DNA of 64,000 nt from Mycolicibacterium aromaticivorans JS19b1 = JCM 16368 (GTDB lineage Bacteria > Actinomycetota > Actinomycetes > Mycobacteriales > Mycobacteriaceae): positions 4,588,001 to 4,652,000 of the forward strand of contig NZ_JALN02000001.1 in assembly GCF_000559085.1 (NCBI RefSeq), given 5' to 3'. The position numbers and the translations under genes were made by a program. This document shows, in pieces, positions 49,714-58,472 of the stretch (the first letter of the stretch is position 1; every line of letters starts with the position of its first letter). Below the pieces are notes generated by a model, which was given only the letters and a program-made list of their open reading frames with translations, was not told the DNA's origin and ran no database searches.

Positions 49714-50634
49714 ATGATCCACACCGAGTTGCATGCCGCGGGCATCGACGATTCGCGACTGGTCGAGTCCTACCGCTACTGCCGGCGCCTCAACGCCCAG
49801 CACGGCCGGACCTACTTCCTGGCCACCCGGCTGCTGGCCCCGTCGCAGCGCCCGCCGGTGCACGCCCTCTACGGGTTCGCCCGCTATGCCGACGACATCC
49901 TCGACGACATGGACGTCGACGCCAGCACCGCCGACCGTGAGCGGCGCCTCGACGAGCTGTCGGACAAGTTCTTCAGCGGTGACGAGACGGAGCCGGTGCT
50001 GGCCGCGGTGCTGCACACCGCCCGGACCTATCAGATTCCGCGCGATCTGTTCGACGACTTCCTGACCTCGATGCGGATGGATCTCACCGTCACCGACTAT
50101 CCGGATCGTGCCGCGCTGAACCACTACATGCGTGGCTCTGCGGCGGTGATCGGTCTGCAGATGCTGCCCATCCTCGGCACCGTCGGGCCTGCCGAGGAAG
50201 CTGCGCCGTACGCCGAGGCGCTGGGCAATGCCTTCCAGCTGACCAACTTTCTGCGCGACGTCGACGAGGACCTCGCGCGCGACCGCATCTATCTACCCGC
50301 AGACGAGCTCGCCGCCTTCGGCGTGGACCGCGACGTGCTGACCTGGTGCCACCAGAACCGCCGCACCGATCCGAAGGTGCGTCGCGCGTTGGCCGCCCAG
50401 CACGACATCGCCCGCGGTGTGTACCGGCAGGCGCGCAAGGGGATCGCCCTGCTCGCCCCGCAGTCGAGGCCGTGCGTGACGACCGCGTTCACGTTGTACT
50501 CCGAGATCCTCGATCGCATCGAAGCCATCGACTTCGCGGTGTTCAGCCGACGGGCCTCGGTGTCCATCGGACGACGCCTGCAGGTGTTCGCGTCCGGATT
50601 GGTCCGGGCCCACCATGCCCGCGGCGCCGCCTGA
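49714..50634 (+). CDS. crtB: Phytoene synthase CrtB
   Basis: A 306-aa squalene/phytoene synthase with Asp-rich motifs DDILDD at residues 60-65 and DVDED at 182-186, each binding Mg-diphosphate. It condenses two geranylgeranyl-PP to phytoene. ATG 49714 lies 2 nt after the crtI stop. Its end overlaps a small membrane ORF (50615-50767). No geranylgeranyl-PP synthase (crtE) is in the window, so it must be encoded elsewhere. Confidence 0.92.
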   Translation: MIHTELHAAGIDDSRLVESYRYCRRLNAQHGRTYFLATRLLAPSQRPPVHALYGFARYADDILDDMDVDASTADRERRLDELSDKFFSGDETEPVLAAVLHTARTYQIPRDLFDDFLTSMRMDLTVTDYPDRAALNHYMRGSAAVIGLQMLPILGTVGPAEEAAPYAEALGNAFQLTNFLRDVDEDLARDRIYLPADELAAFGVDRDVLTWCHQNRRTDPKVRRALAAQHDIARGVYRQARKGIALLAPQSRPCVTTAFTLYSEILDRIEAIDFAVFSRRASVSIGRRLQVFASGLVRAHHARGAA

Positions 50635-50767
50635 TGGATGGCAGTACCTGCTCCCGTGGGACATCTCGATGAAAGACGTCGTGTGGGGTTGGGCGATGGT
50701 CGCCGTTGTGCTGTTGTTGTGGGTACAGCAGCGGCCCCTTAGCGATGATCCAGGAGATCTGTCATGA
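50615..50767 (+). CDS. Hidden 50-aa single-helix membrane protein in the carotenoid operon
   Basis: A short ORF starting MPAAPPDGWQYLLPWDISM, then one transmembrane helix (VWGWAMVAVVLLLWV) and a polar end. It overlaps the 3' end of crtB by 20 nt, and its stop shares ATGA with the methyltransferase start, so it fits the coupled operon exactly. Internal Met codons (at MKDVVW) are an alternative start. I do not recognise a family. It may be a membrane anchor or assembly factor for the pigment enzymes. Confidence 0.6.
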   Translation: MPAAPPDGWQYLLPWDISMKDVVWGWAMVAVVLLLWVQQRPLSDDPGDLS

Positions 50768-51489
50768 CCGTAACCAACCGCGGCCTGGATCGCGCCGAGG
50801 TGCCCGGCGCCTTCGACATCGGCGCGCACGCCTACGACAAGCTGGTCGGCGCCAATCCGGGATACCACGACCACCTGCGGATCTCCGCGCGACGGATGCG
50901 GATTCCGGGCGGCGGGCGCGGCTTGCGGTTGCTGGACGCCGGCTGCGGCACGGGTGCCTCGACGGCCGCACTGCTGGACGCTGCCCCGCATGCCGAGATC
51001 GTCGCCGTCGACGCCTCGGCGGGCATGCTCGCCGAGGCGAGTGCGAAGTCGTGGCCGGATTCGGTCCGCTTTGTGCACAGCCCGATCGAGAGGATCGCCG
51101 ACGCCGGCGTCGAAGGTCCCTTCGACGGCATCCTCGCGGCATACCTGTTGCGCAACCTTGCCGATCCGGACGCGCAGTTACGGACCTTCCGGGAGATGCT
51201 GCGACCCGGCGGAACACTGGCCGTGCACGAGTATTCGGTGCGTGATTCCCGCGCCGCCTCCGCCATCTGGAACGCGGTGTGCTGGGGCATCATCATCCCG
51301 TCCGGCTGGCGGCAGACCCGCAATGCCACCCTGTATCGGCACCTGTGGCGCAGCGTGAACACGTTCGACGGCGCGGCCGCCTTCCAGCGCCGCTTGACGG
51401 CAGCGGGTTTCGCCGGCGTGCACAGCGAGACGATGCCCGGCTGGCAGCGTGATATCGTGCACACCTTCCTGGCGGACGCTCCGCGATGA
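50764..51489 (+). CDS. Class I SAM methyltransferase (CrtT-like)
   Basis: A 241-aa UbiE-type methyltransferase: DAGCGTGASTAALL (SAM motif I), a D-A-S acidic motif II, and LRPGGTLAVHEY near motif III. The order methyltransferase, CrtU-like desaturase resembles crtT-crtU of Streptomyces griseus. Its role in this pathway (carotenoid or quinone-like substrate) is inferred. ATG 50764 follows AGGAG and overlaps the small ORF upstream; crtU overlaps its end (ATGA). Confidence 0.82.
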   Translation: MTVTNRGLDRAEVPGAFDIGAHAYDKLVGANPGYHDHLRISARRMRIPGGGRGLRLLDAGCGTGASTAALLDAAPHAEIVAVDASAGMLAEASAKSWPDSVRFVHSPIERIADAGVEGPFDGILAAYLLRNLADPDAQLRTFREMLRPGGTLAVHEYSVRDSRAASAIWNAVCWGIIIPSGWRQTRNATLYRHLWRSVNTFDGAAAFQRRLTAAGFAGVHSETMPGWQRDIVHTFLADAPR

Positions 51490-53021
51490 TCGACCCTCGT
51501 CGCGTCGCCCACCCGGCAATCGCCGGTGTGCCGCACGCCCACGCGCTGCCCGCCACACCTCACGTCGTCGTGGTCGGTGGTGGAATCGCCGGCCTGTCGG
51601 CGGCCACCGGGCTGGCCGAACGCGGTGTCTCCGTTGACCTTCTGGAGTCGCAGCACTACCTGGGCGGGCGGGTCGGCGGCTGGACCGAGCAGCTGCCCGA
51701 CGGCTCCCAGGTGGCGAACAACCGCGGCTTCCACGCGTTCTTCCGGCAGTACTACAACCTGCGATGGTTGTTGCGCCGAACCGATCCGGAGCTCGAGCGG
51801 CTGCAAGCGGTCGAAGACTATCCGCTGGTCGACGGCGAAGGCCGGCGCGATACCTTCCGCGGCCTGCCGAAGGCCCCGCCGTGGAACGCACTGGCCTTCG
51901 CGCTGCGCAGCCCCACTTTCCGGATGCGGGACCTGATGCGGCTCAACGCCGTTGCCGCGGCCCCGCTGGCCGCGGTGTCCGTACCGGACATCTATGAACA
52001 GCTCGACGGACTCGACGCGGGCACCTTCCTGACCGACATCAACTTTCCCGTCGCCGCCCGCCACCTCGCCTTCGAGGTGTTCGCCCGCAGCTTTTTCGCC
52101 AGGCCGGAGCGGCTCTCGGCGGCCGAACTGGCGACGATGTTCCACATCTACTTCCTGGGCTCCAGTGAGGGATTGGTCTTCGACGTCGCCGCGTCGAATT
52201 TCGACACCGCGCTGTGGGCACCGTTGGGCCGGTATCTGATCGAACACGGTGTTCGGGTACGTCGGGGAGTGGCGGTGGAATCGGTGACCCGCGGCAGCGC
52301 CAAGGCGCTGCAGGTACGCGATTCCACCGGCGCGACGACCGACGCCGACGGCGTGGTGCTGGCCACCGACGTCGCTGCCCTGCAACGAATCGTGGCCGCC
52401 TCGCCGGGCCTCGGCGACGAGGGCTGGCGTCACAACGTGGCACAGATGCAGACCGCGCCGCCGTTCATGGTGCAGCGACTCTGGCTGGACCGTCCGGTGA
52501 ACTCCGACCGGCCGGCCTTCCTGGGTACCGGCGGTCTCGACCCTGTCGACAACATCAGCGTGGTCAGCAGCTACGAAAGTCAGGCCGCCGAATGGGCTCG
52601 CGCACATCATGGTTCGGTCGTGGAAGTGCATTCGTACTCGGTGGGTGAGGAGCCTGACGTCGACGGCCTCCGTGAGCGCATGCTGGCCCGGCTGCACCAG
52701 CTCTACCCGGAGACCGCGGCGGCCGGCATCGTCAAGGAGACACTGCTGGTCCGCGACGACTGCCCGTTGTTCTCCCCGGGTTCCTTCGCCAACCGGCCGA
52801 CGGTCAACACCCCGGTCCCCGGCCTGACGCTGGCCGGCGACGGCATTCGCATCGATCTGCCGGTCGCGCTGATGGAGCGTGCCGCCACCACCGGATGGAC
52901 GGCCGCCAACCAACTGCTGGCCGGCTGGGGGATCTCCGGGCACACCCTGCACACCGTGCCGGTGCACGGACGCTCTCCGCTACTTCGGCGGCTGGCCGGC
53001 CGGGAAAGGCGCGCGTCATGA
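51486..53021 (+). CDS. crtU: CrtU-like FAD carotene desaturase/methyltransferase (aromatic-ring forming type)
   Basis: A 511-aa FAD oxidoreductase: VVVGGGIAGLSAATGLAERG, ESQHYLGGRVGGW, and a GLTLAGDGIRIDLPVALMERA C-terminal FAD motif. It resembles CrtU, which desaturates and shifts a methyl group on beta-rings to give aromatic carotenoids such as isorenieratene (leprotene), pigments known in mycobacteria. ATG 51486 overlaps the methyltransferase stop. No lycopene cyclase is seen in the operon, so the substrate ring must be made elsewhere or the product is different. Confidence 0.78.
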   Translation: MIDPRRVAHPAIAGVPHAHALPATPHVVVVGGGIAGLSAATGLAERGVSVDLLESQHYLGGRVGGWTEQLPDGSQVANNRGFHAFFRQYYNLRWLLRRTDPELERLQAVEDYPLVDGEGRRDTFRGLPKAPPWNALAFALRSPTFRMRDLMRLNAVAAAPLAAVSVPDIYEQLDGLDAGTFLTDINFPVAARHLAFEVFARSFFARPERLSAAELATMFHIYFLGSSEGLVFDVAASNFDTALWAPLGRYLIEHGVRVRRGVAVESVTRGSAKALQVRDSTGATTDADGVVLATDVAALQRIVAASPGLGDEGWRHNVAQMQTAPPFMVQRLWLDRPVNSDRPAFLGTGGLDPVDNISVVSSYESQAAEWARAHHGSVVEVHSYSVGEEPDVDGLRERMLARLHQLYPETAAAGIVKETLLVRDDCPLFSPGSFANRPTVNTPVPGLTLAGDGIRIDLPVALMERAATTGWTAANQLLAGWGISGHTLHTVPVHGRSPLLRRLAGRERRAS

Positions 53022-54013
53022 GCTTCCGGTCGCGGATGAAATCGATTCCGCTGCACGTCATCCCGAAAGCGAACTGGGCGGGGCAGCGACCCACCTATCA
53101 GGACGCCCAGCCGGCGCTGATCGCCGCCGCGCTGCGCCGCGCCGAGGGCCGGCCCAGCGGCAACTGGTATGTCTTCGGCGCCAGCACCGACATTCGGGCC
53201 AACCGACCGTTCGGTACCCGAGTCGGTGGACTCGACATCGTGGCGTGGCGGGATCAGCAGCGCCGCTTGCACGTCGGGCCGGCAGCCTGCCCCCACCTGG
53301 GCGCCGACCTTGCGACCGGAAAAGTGGAGTGTGGCGGCCTGATCTGCCCATGGCACGGACTGCGGCTCGAGGGTGGCCGCGAATTCGGCTGGAAGCCGCT
53401 GCCCGCCTACGACGACGGAGTCCTGGTCTGGGTCCGGCTGGACCGGGTGGGCGGCGAAGCGCCGCTCGACGCCCCGGTGATCCCGGTCCGTCCCCGCGGG
53501 CCGCGGCTGGCCGCGGTCACCCGCCTGGACGGCGTGTGCGAACCGTCGGACATCATCGCCAACCGGCTCGACCCCTGGCACGGCGCCTGGTTCCATCCGT
53601 ACTCGTTCACTCAATTGGAGGTGCTGAGCGCCCCGGCGGTCGACGCCGACGAGGACGCCGACCGATTCCTGGTGGCCGTGACATTCCGGATGGGACGTCT
53701 CGGTGTCCCGGTGATCGCGGAATTCACCGCCCCGGAGCCGCGCACCATCGTCATGCGGATCGTGGACGGCGAGGGTACGGGCAGCGTCGTCGAAACCCAC
53801 GCAACACCGATGGGGCCGGGGCGCGACGGGCGCCCACGCACAGCGGTGATCGAAGCCGTTGTCGCACAATCTGATCGCACCGGATTCCATCACTCGCTGC
53901 GCGTGGCACCGCTCATCACCCCGTTCATGCGCCTGGCGGCCACCCGGCTGTGGCGTGACGACCTCGCCTATGCCGAGCGGCTCTACGCCCTGCGCGACAA
54001 CACCTCCGGCTAG
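53018..54013 (+). CDS. Rieske [2Fe-2S] protein of the carotenoid operon (DUF5914-like)
   Basis: A 331-aa protein. Rieske ligands are C91-x-H93 in ACPHLGADL and C110-x-x-H113 in ICPWHGL. The C-terminal part (VCEPSDIIANRLDPWHGAWFHPYSF) follows the pattern of actinobacterial Rieske/DUF5914 proteins in carotenoid clusters. It should oxygenate the pigment or act in electron transfer to CrtU. ATG 53018 overlaps the crtU stop. It is the last gene; its stop interlocks with the convergent reductase (CTAG). Confidence 0.8.
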   Translation: MSFRSRMKSIPLHVIPKANWAGQRPTYQDAQPALIAAALRRAEGRPSGNWYVFGASTDIRANRPFGTRVGGLDIVAWRDQQRRLHVGPAACPHLGADLATGKVECGGLICPWHGLRLEGGREFGWKPLPAYDDGVLVWVRLDRVGGEAPLDAPVIPVRPRGPRLAAVTRLDGVCEPSDIIANRLDPWHGAWFHPYSFTQLEVLSAPAVDADEDADRFLVAVTFRMGRLGVPVIAEFTAPEPRTIVMRIVDGEGTGSVVETHATPMGPGRDGRPRTAVIEAVVAQSDRTGFHHSLRVAPLITPFMRLAATRLWRDDLAYAERLYALRDNTSG

Positions 54014-54945
54014 GCAGGCGTCAGGATCGTCTTGCCGGGCAGCCGGCCGGCGTCGGCGTCGGCGTGCACCGCGGCGATCTCGGCCAATGGTCGGCGATCG
54101 GCGACGTCGATCGTCAGTTGTCCGGCATCGACGCGGCCGACCAGATCGGCGAGTTGGGCGGCGTCGCTGCGGACGAACACCCGTTGGCTGCGCAACCCAC
54201 GCCGCGGAGTCTCCGGCCCCGAGGTCATGGTGCCGACGTAATGCCCGCCGCCGGCCACCAGGCCCGCCAGTGCCTCGGTCTCCTCGACCGTCGTGCCGAT
54301 CAGATTGAGCACCACGTCGAACGGCGCTCCGTCGGCGACCGGGGTGGCCGTGTAGTCGAGGTAGCCGATCAGATGGTCGGCTCCATAGCCGCGGAGCCGT
54401 TCGGCTGCAGCCACTTTCGCGGTCGCGGTGACCACGGCACCGGCCTGCTTGGCGAGCTGGACCGCGTAGCCGCCGACCGCTCCGCCCGCGCCGTTGATCA
54501 GGATCGTCTGCCCGGCCGTCATGCCGGCCACCTCGAACAAGGCCTGCCAGGCGGTGAGAGCGACGGTCGGCAGGGCGGCGGCATCGGCCAGCGGCACCGA
54601 CTCCGGCGCGGCGGCCAGTGCCTCGGCCGGGGCGACCACGTACTCGGCGGCCGCGCCGCGGGCAATCATGGGCAGCAAGCCCACGACTGCGTCGCCGACC
54701 TGCCACCCGCTGACCCCGGCGCCGAGTTCGGCGATCGTGCCCGCCACGTCGATACCCGGCACGTGCGGGAAGGTGATCGGAAAGACGTCCGACAGGTAGC
54801 CGCCGCGGATCCCGGCATCGACCGGGTTGAACGAGGTCCCGGCGACCCTCACCAGGACCTCGCCGGGGCCGGGTGCCGGCCGCTCGATGTCCCCGTACTG
54901 CAGAACGTCGCTGTCGCCGTACCGGTGGTAAAACGCTGCCTTCAT
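54010..54945 (-). CDS. Zinc-independent quinone oxidoreductase (MDR family)
   Basis: A 311-aa MDR protein: GroES-like N-half (VRVAGTSFNPVDAGIRGG), nucleotide fold ILINGAGGAVGGYAVQLAKQ and GADHLIGY. It lacks the zinc cysteines, so it is a quinone or enone reductase of the Qor/TP53I3 type. ATG 54945 follows GAGGAG; the longer frame would run into the operator region. Divergent from a MarR gene with twin palindromes between, so it is the likely target of that regulator. Confidence 0.86.
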   Translation of the reverse strand: MKAAFYHRYGDSDVLQYGDIERPAPGPGEVLVRVAGTSFNPVDAGIRGGYLSDVFPITFPHVPGIDVAGTIAELGAGVSGWQVGDAVVGLLPMIARGAAAEYVVAPAEALAAAPESVPLADAAALPTVALTAWQALFEVAGMTAGQTILINGAGGAVGGYAVQLAKQAGAVVTATAKVAAAERLRGYGADHLIGYLDYTATPVADGAPFDVVLNLIGTTVEETEALAGLVAGGGHYVGTMTSGPETPRRGLRSQRVFVRSDAAQLADLVGRVDAGQLTIDVADRRPLAEIAAVHADADAGRLPGKTILTPA

Positions 54946-54964
54946 GGTGGTCTCCTCGGTTAGT

Positions 54965-55018
54965 TGCTTCGAACTCGAAGCAGTTACACATGCGGTAACT
55001 TGCTTCGAGTTCGAAACA
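54965..55018. promoter_or_regulatory. Twin palindromic MarR operators
   Basis: Site 1 TGCTTCGAACTCGAAGCA (54965-54982) is a perfect 18-bp palindrome. Site 2 TGCTTCGAGTTCGAAACA (55001-55018) matches it with a single broken base pair. Centres are 36 bp apart, in the spacer between the reductase and marR. GTTAC/GTAAC forms an inverted pair between them. Confidence 0.75.
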
Positions 55019-55037
55019 TTCCCGGTAGGATCGGTCA

Positions 55038-55532
55038 ATGGCCGAGGCGCTCCACCCGTCGCAGATGCGCACCTACTTCGCGCTCACCGAAGCGGCGAGC
55101 CTGCTGCAGTACGCCGTGCAGCAGCAGCTACAGGCCGAGGGCGGATTGAGCTACGTCCAGTTCGAGATCCTGGCCAAGCTCGTCGACGCCGGCCGGCCGC
55201 TGACGATGACCGAACTGGCCGACGGCGTGGTTTACAGCCGCAGCGGGCTGACTCATCAGGCCGGAGTTCTCGAGGCCGACGGGCTGATCACCCGTGCGCC
55301 CAGCACCGTCGATCAGCGCGCGACCGTCGTGACGATCACCAAGGCGGGCCGCCGCCGACTCGACAAGGTCCTTCCCGGCCACATCGACGTCGTGCGCGGA
55401 CTGCTGTTCGACACCCTGTCGGCGCAGGACGTCCGCACCCTGGGCAACCTCATGACGCGCGTCCGCGACCACATGCGGGAGCAGCCGCCCCGGTCCGCCG
55501 CGCCGCGCAAGAGCCGCGGGTCCGCGCACTGA
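55038..55532 (+). CDS. MarR-family transcriptional regulator
   Basis: A 164-aa winged-helix regulator: MTELADGVVYSRSGLTHQAGVLEADGLITRAPSTVDQRATVVTITKAG spans the recognition helix and wing (described by its SRSGLTHQ helix and DQRA wing). It is intact, unlike the MarR gene at 12768. ATG 55038 begins 6 nt after a TAGGAT -10 (55026-55031), so the mRNA is probably leaderless. It likely represses itself and the divergent reductase through the twin palindromes. Confidence 0.88.
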   Translation: MAEALHPSQMRTYFALTEAASLLQYAVQQQLQAEGGLSYVQFEILAKLVDAGRPLTMTELADGVVYSRSGLTHQAGVLEADGLITRAPSTVDQRATVVTITKAGRRRLDKVLPGHIDVVRGLLFDTLSAQDVRTLGNLMTRVRDHMREQPPRSAAPRKSRGSAH

Positions 55533-55576
55533 GACAACGGCCCTGACGCCGGCGACAACCGGGCTAGCCTCCGTGC

Positions 55577-56647
55577 ATGGCCAAGCGTGTGGTGATCTGG
55601 GGTACGGGTTTCGTCGGCCGGATGGTCATTCCTGAAGTGCTGGAGCATCCCGACTTCGAACTGGTCGGCGTGGGCGTCAGCAACCCGGCCAAGGTGGGTG
55701 TCGACGTGGGGGAGATCTGCGGCATCCCCCCCGTGGGCATCGCGGCCACCGACGACGTCGACGCGCTGATCGCACTCAAGCCGGACGCGCTGGTGCATTA
55801 CGGCCCGACCGCGGCGCAGGCCGATGCCAACATCGACCTGATCGGCCGCTTCCTGCAGGCCGGCATCGACGTCTGCTCGACCGCGATGACGCCGTGGGTG
55901 TGGCCGAAGATGCACCTCAATCCGCCCAACTGGATCGACCCCATCACCCGGGCGTGCGAAGAGGGCCAGTCGTCATGCTTCACCACGGGCATCGACCCCG
56001 GCTTCGCCAACGATCTGTTCCCGATGACGCTGATGGGCCTGACCTCCCAGATCACGTTGGTCCGCGCCTCCGAGTTGCTGGACTACACCAACTACGAGGG
56101 CGACTACGAGTTCGAGATGGGCATCGGCCGCGAACCGGAGTTCACGCCGCTGCTGCAGAACTCCGACATCCTGGTGTTCGCCTGGGGCGCGACGGTGCCG
56201 ATGATCGCCTACGCCGCCGGCATCGAGCTCGACGAGATCACCACCACCTGGGACAAGTGGGTCACCCCCACCGAGCGCAAGACCGTCAAGGGCGTCATCC
56301 CGGCCGGCCACGTCGCGGCGGTCCGCTTCACGATCAACGGCGTCTACAAGGGCGAGACCCGCATCCAACTCGAGCACGTCAACCGCATCGGTCAGGATGC
56401 CGCCCCGGATTGGCCGTCGGGCACCCAGGACGACGTCTACCGCGTCGACATCCAGGGCACTCCCAGCATCTTCCAGGAGACTGCGTTCAGGTTCACCGAC
56501 GGTTCCGGGCGCGACGCTGCGACCGCGGGCTGCCTGTCCACCGGGCTGCGCGCGCTCAACGCCGTACCGGCCGTCAATGACCTGCCCCCGGGCTGGGTCA
56601 CCCCGCTGGACCTGCCCCTGATTCCGGGCCGCGGCACTATTCGCTGA
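55577..56647 (+). CDS. DapB-like NAD(P)-dependent reductase/dehydrogenase
   Basis: A 356-aa protein starting KRVVIWGTGFVGRMVIPEVLEHPDFELVG, a Rossmann fold of the dihydrodipicolinate-reductase superfamily. Mycobacterial copies are usually annotated as dihydrodipicolinate reductase-like or amine dehydrogenase-like. True DapB is about 245 aa, so this longer form is probably not lysine biosynthesis. Substrate unknown. It sits 44 nt downstream of marR and may be cotranscribed. Confidence 0.8.
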   Translation: MAKRVVIWGTGFVGRMVIPEVLEHPDFELVGVGVSNPAKVGVDVGEICGIPPVGIAATDDVDALIALKPDALVHYGPTAAQADANIDLIGRFLQAGIDVCSTAMTPWVWPKMHLNPPNWIDPITRACEEGQSSCFTTGIDPGFANDLFPMTLMGLTSQITLVRASELLDYTNYEGDYEFEMGIGREPEFTPLLQNSDILVFAWGATVPMIAYAAGIELDEITTTWDKWVTPTERKTVKGVIPAGHVAAVRFTINGVYKGETRIQLEHVNRIGQDAAPDWPSGTQDDVYRVDIQGTPSIFQETAFRFTDGSGRDAATAGCLSTGLRALNAVPAVNDLPPGWVTPLDLPLIPGRGTIR

Positions 56648-56744
56648 GTAACGTCCGGCGGCTTCGGATCGACATCTTTGGTGAATCCGAAGACTGGGGC
56701 TACCCGCCTGCTCACGTTGCAGGCTGGTGCCCGGATTGGACGAC

Positions 56745-58472
56745 ATGACAGACCCAACACGGCCGGCGGTCGGACTGTCGGTCGGCGCCACCACACTGGC
56801 CGCTGTCACCCCGGATAACGCCGTCACCGGTCCTGCCGTTGTGACGCTGCCCAATGGCGCCGTGATCACCGACTTCGTCGACCGCGTCGGCGACCCGGTC
56901 GGGATCGTGGCGCCCGACGGCTCGATGCATCATGCAGAGACTTTGCTGGCCGATGCGCTGAGGTCGCTGGCTTACGCCGCCACGAGTGGCCGACCGCTGC
57001 CGCCGACCGCCGCGATCACGTACCCCGCGCACTGGCGGCCGGCCGCCGTGGACGGGCTGCGGCGCGCGATCCGGCAGGTTCCCGAGTGGTCGGGCGAGGA
57101 GCCGCTGTTCATCCCCGACACCACTGCCGCGCTGACCGCGCTGGCCGCCAATCCCGGGCTGCCGACCCGCGGTGTGATCGCGCTGTGCGATTTCGGCGGC
57201 ACCGGCACGTCGATCACCCTCATCGACGGCGCCACCTCTGCACCGATCGCCCCGACCGTGCGGCACCTCGACTTCTCCGGCGACCTGATCGACCAGGGCC
57301 TGCTGGCGCACGTGATCGCGGAACTGTCGGTAGGCGGAACGCTCGACGTGACCGGCACATCGGCGATCGGATCGCTGACCAGGCTGCGGGCCCAGTGCCG
57401 AGCGGCGAAGGAGCGGTTGTCGACCGTCACGGTCACCGCGCTGCCCGCGGAGCTGCCCAACTTCCGCGGCGACGTCCGGCTCACCCGCACCGAGCTCGAC
57501 GGAGCGATGGGCCACGCGCTGAACGACTTCGTCGCGGTCGTGCAAGATACCCTGGCCCGGAACGGGGTGCGGCCGAGCCACCTGGCCGCGGTGGCCTCGA
57601 CCGGCGGCGGCGCGGCGATCCCGGTGATCACCACGACCCTGTCCGAGCATCTGCGTGTTCCGGTGATCACCACTGCCCGCCCCTCCCTCACCGGCGCCAT
57701 CGGCGGAGCGCTGCGGGCCGCCCGCGGGCCGGCCGACGACAGCGCCACGGCGTTGGCCCCGGCGGCCCCGTTCGTCCCGGTGGCGCCGTTCGAACCGGCG
57801 CCCGGCCCGGCCACCGGTGCCGCGCTGGCCTGGTCGCAGGCGCCCGACGTGCCGGACCTCGAGTCGGCGGTGGATCCGCTTCCGGTGGCTGCCGCCCGCC
57901 CGCTACTGGATTTCGAGCCGGACCAAGAGCCGGAGGGGGCCGCTGCCGCCGCGCCCGCGTGGTACCGGCGACCGATGCCGGTGGTCGCCGCCGCACTGCT
58001 GGTGATCCTGATGGCCGGTGCGGGAACGGCGGTCGCGCTGAGCGCCGACAGCAGTCCCGACCCGGTGACCCCCACCCCGAGCGTTACCACCACTCCGCAA
58101 GCCGCGCCCGCCCCGGCCGCGCCGACCGGCGAGCCGTCGTCGGCGCCGGTGCAGAACCAGGCGGTGCAGCAGGCGCCTGCGCCACAGACGGCGGTGCAGC
58201 AGGCACCCGCACCGGTGACCGTGGTGCAACAGGCGCCAACACCGCCGCCGGTCACCACCGAGGCGCCCCCACCGCCGCCTGTCACCGAGACGCAGACGAC
58301 CACGGTCGTCACCACCGAGGTGTCCACGCCACCGCCGGTGACGCAGACCGAGACGCAGACGGTCCCGCCCCCGACGCAGCAGCCTCAACAGCCGCCGCGG
58401 TTCATCCCGACCATTCCGCCGATCCCGACGATTCCCGGTCTGCCGCAGATATTCGTGCAGCCGCCGGCCTAG
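56745..58472 (+). CDS. Membrane Hsp70-like protein with Pro/Thr-rich extracytoplasmic tail
   Basis: 575 aa. The N-terminal half is an Hsp70/actin-type ATPase-like domain (VGLSVGATTLAAVTPDN, LCDFGGTGTSITLI, ASTGGGAAIPVITTTL). A single helix (VVAAALLVILMAGAGTAVAL) follows, then a ~150-residue tail of Pro, Thr, Gln and Val with VQQAPAP repeats. This is the architecture of Rv2264c and Rv0312, conserved mycobacterial proteins of unknown role. The substrate-binding domain of a true DnaK is absent. ATG 56745 starts the conserved part. Confidence 0.8.
   Translation: MTDPTRPAVGLSVGATTLAAVTPDNAVTGPAVVTLPNGAVITDFVDRVGDPVGIVAPDGSMHHAETLLADALRSLAYAATSGRPLPPTAAITYPAHWRPAAVDGLRRAIRQVPEWSGEEPLFIPDTTAALTALAANPGLPTRGVIALCDFGGTGTSITLIDGATSAPIAPTVRHLDFSGDLIDQGLLAHVIAELSVGGTLDVTGTSAIGSLTRLRAQCRAAKERLSTVTVTALPAELPNFRGDVRLTRTELDGAMGHALNDFVAVVQDTLARNGVRPSHLAAVASTGGGAAIPVITTTLSEHLRVPVITTARPSLTGAIGGALRAARGPADDSATALAPAAPFVPVAPFEPAPGPATGAALAWSQAPDVPDLESAVDPLPVAAARPLLDFEPDQEPEGAAAAAPAWYRRPMPVVAAALLVILMAGAGTAVALSADSSPDPVTPTPSVTTTPQAAPAPAAPTGEPSSAPVQNQAVQQAPAPQTAVQQAPAPVTVVQQAPTPPPVTTEAPPPPPVTETQTTTVVTTEVSTPPPVTQTETQTVPPPTQQPQQPPRFIPTIPPIPTIPGLPQIFVQPPA

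Noticed and set aside
50832-52967. 711-aa minus frame opposite the CrtT/CrtU genes
   Set aside because: Shadow frame; the plus strand has clear SAM and FAD motifs and coupled starts.
52703-55072. 789-aa minus frame across crtU, the Rieske gene and the reductase
   Set aside because: Arginine/proline-rich shadow crossing two genes on opposite strands and the operator.
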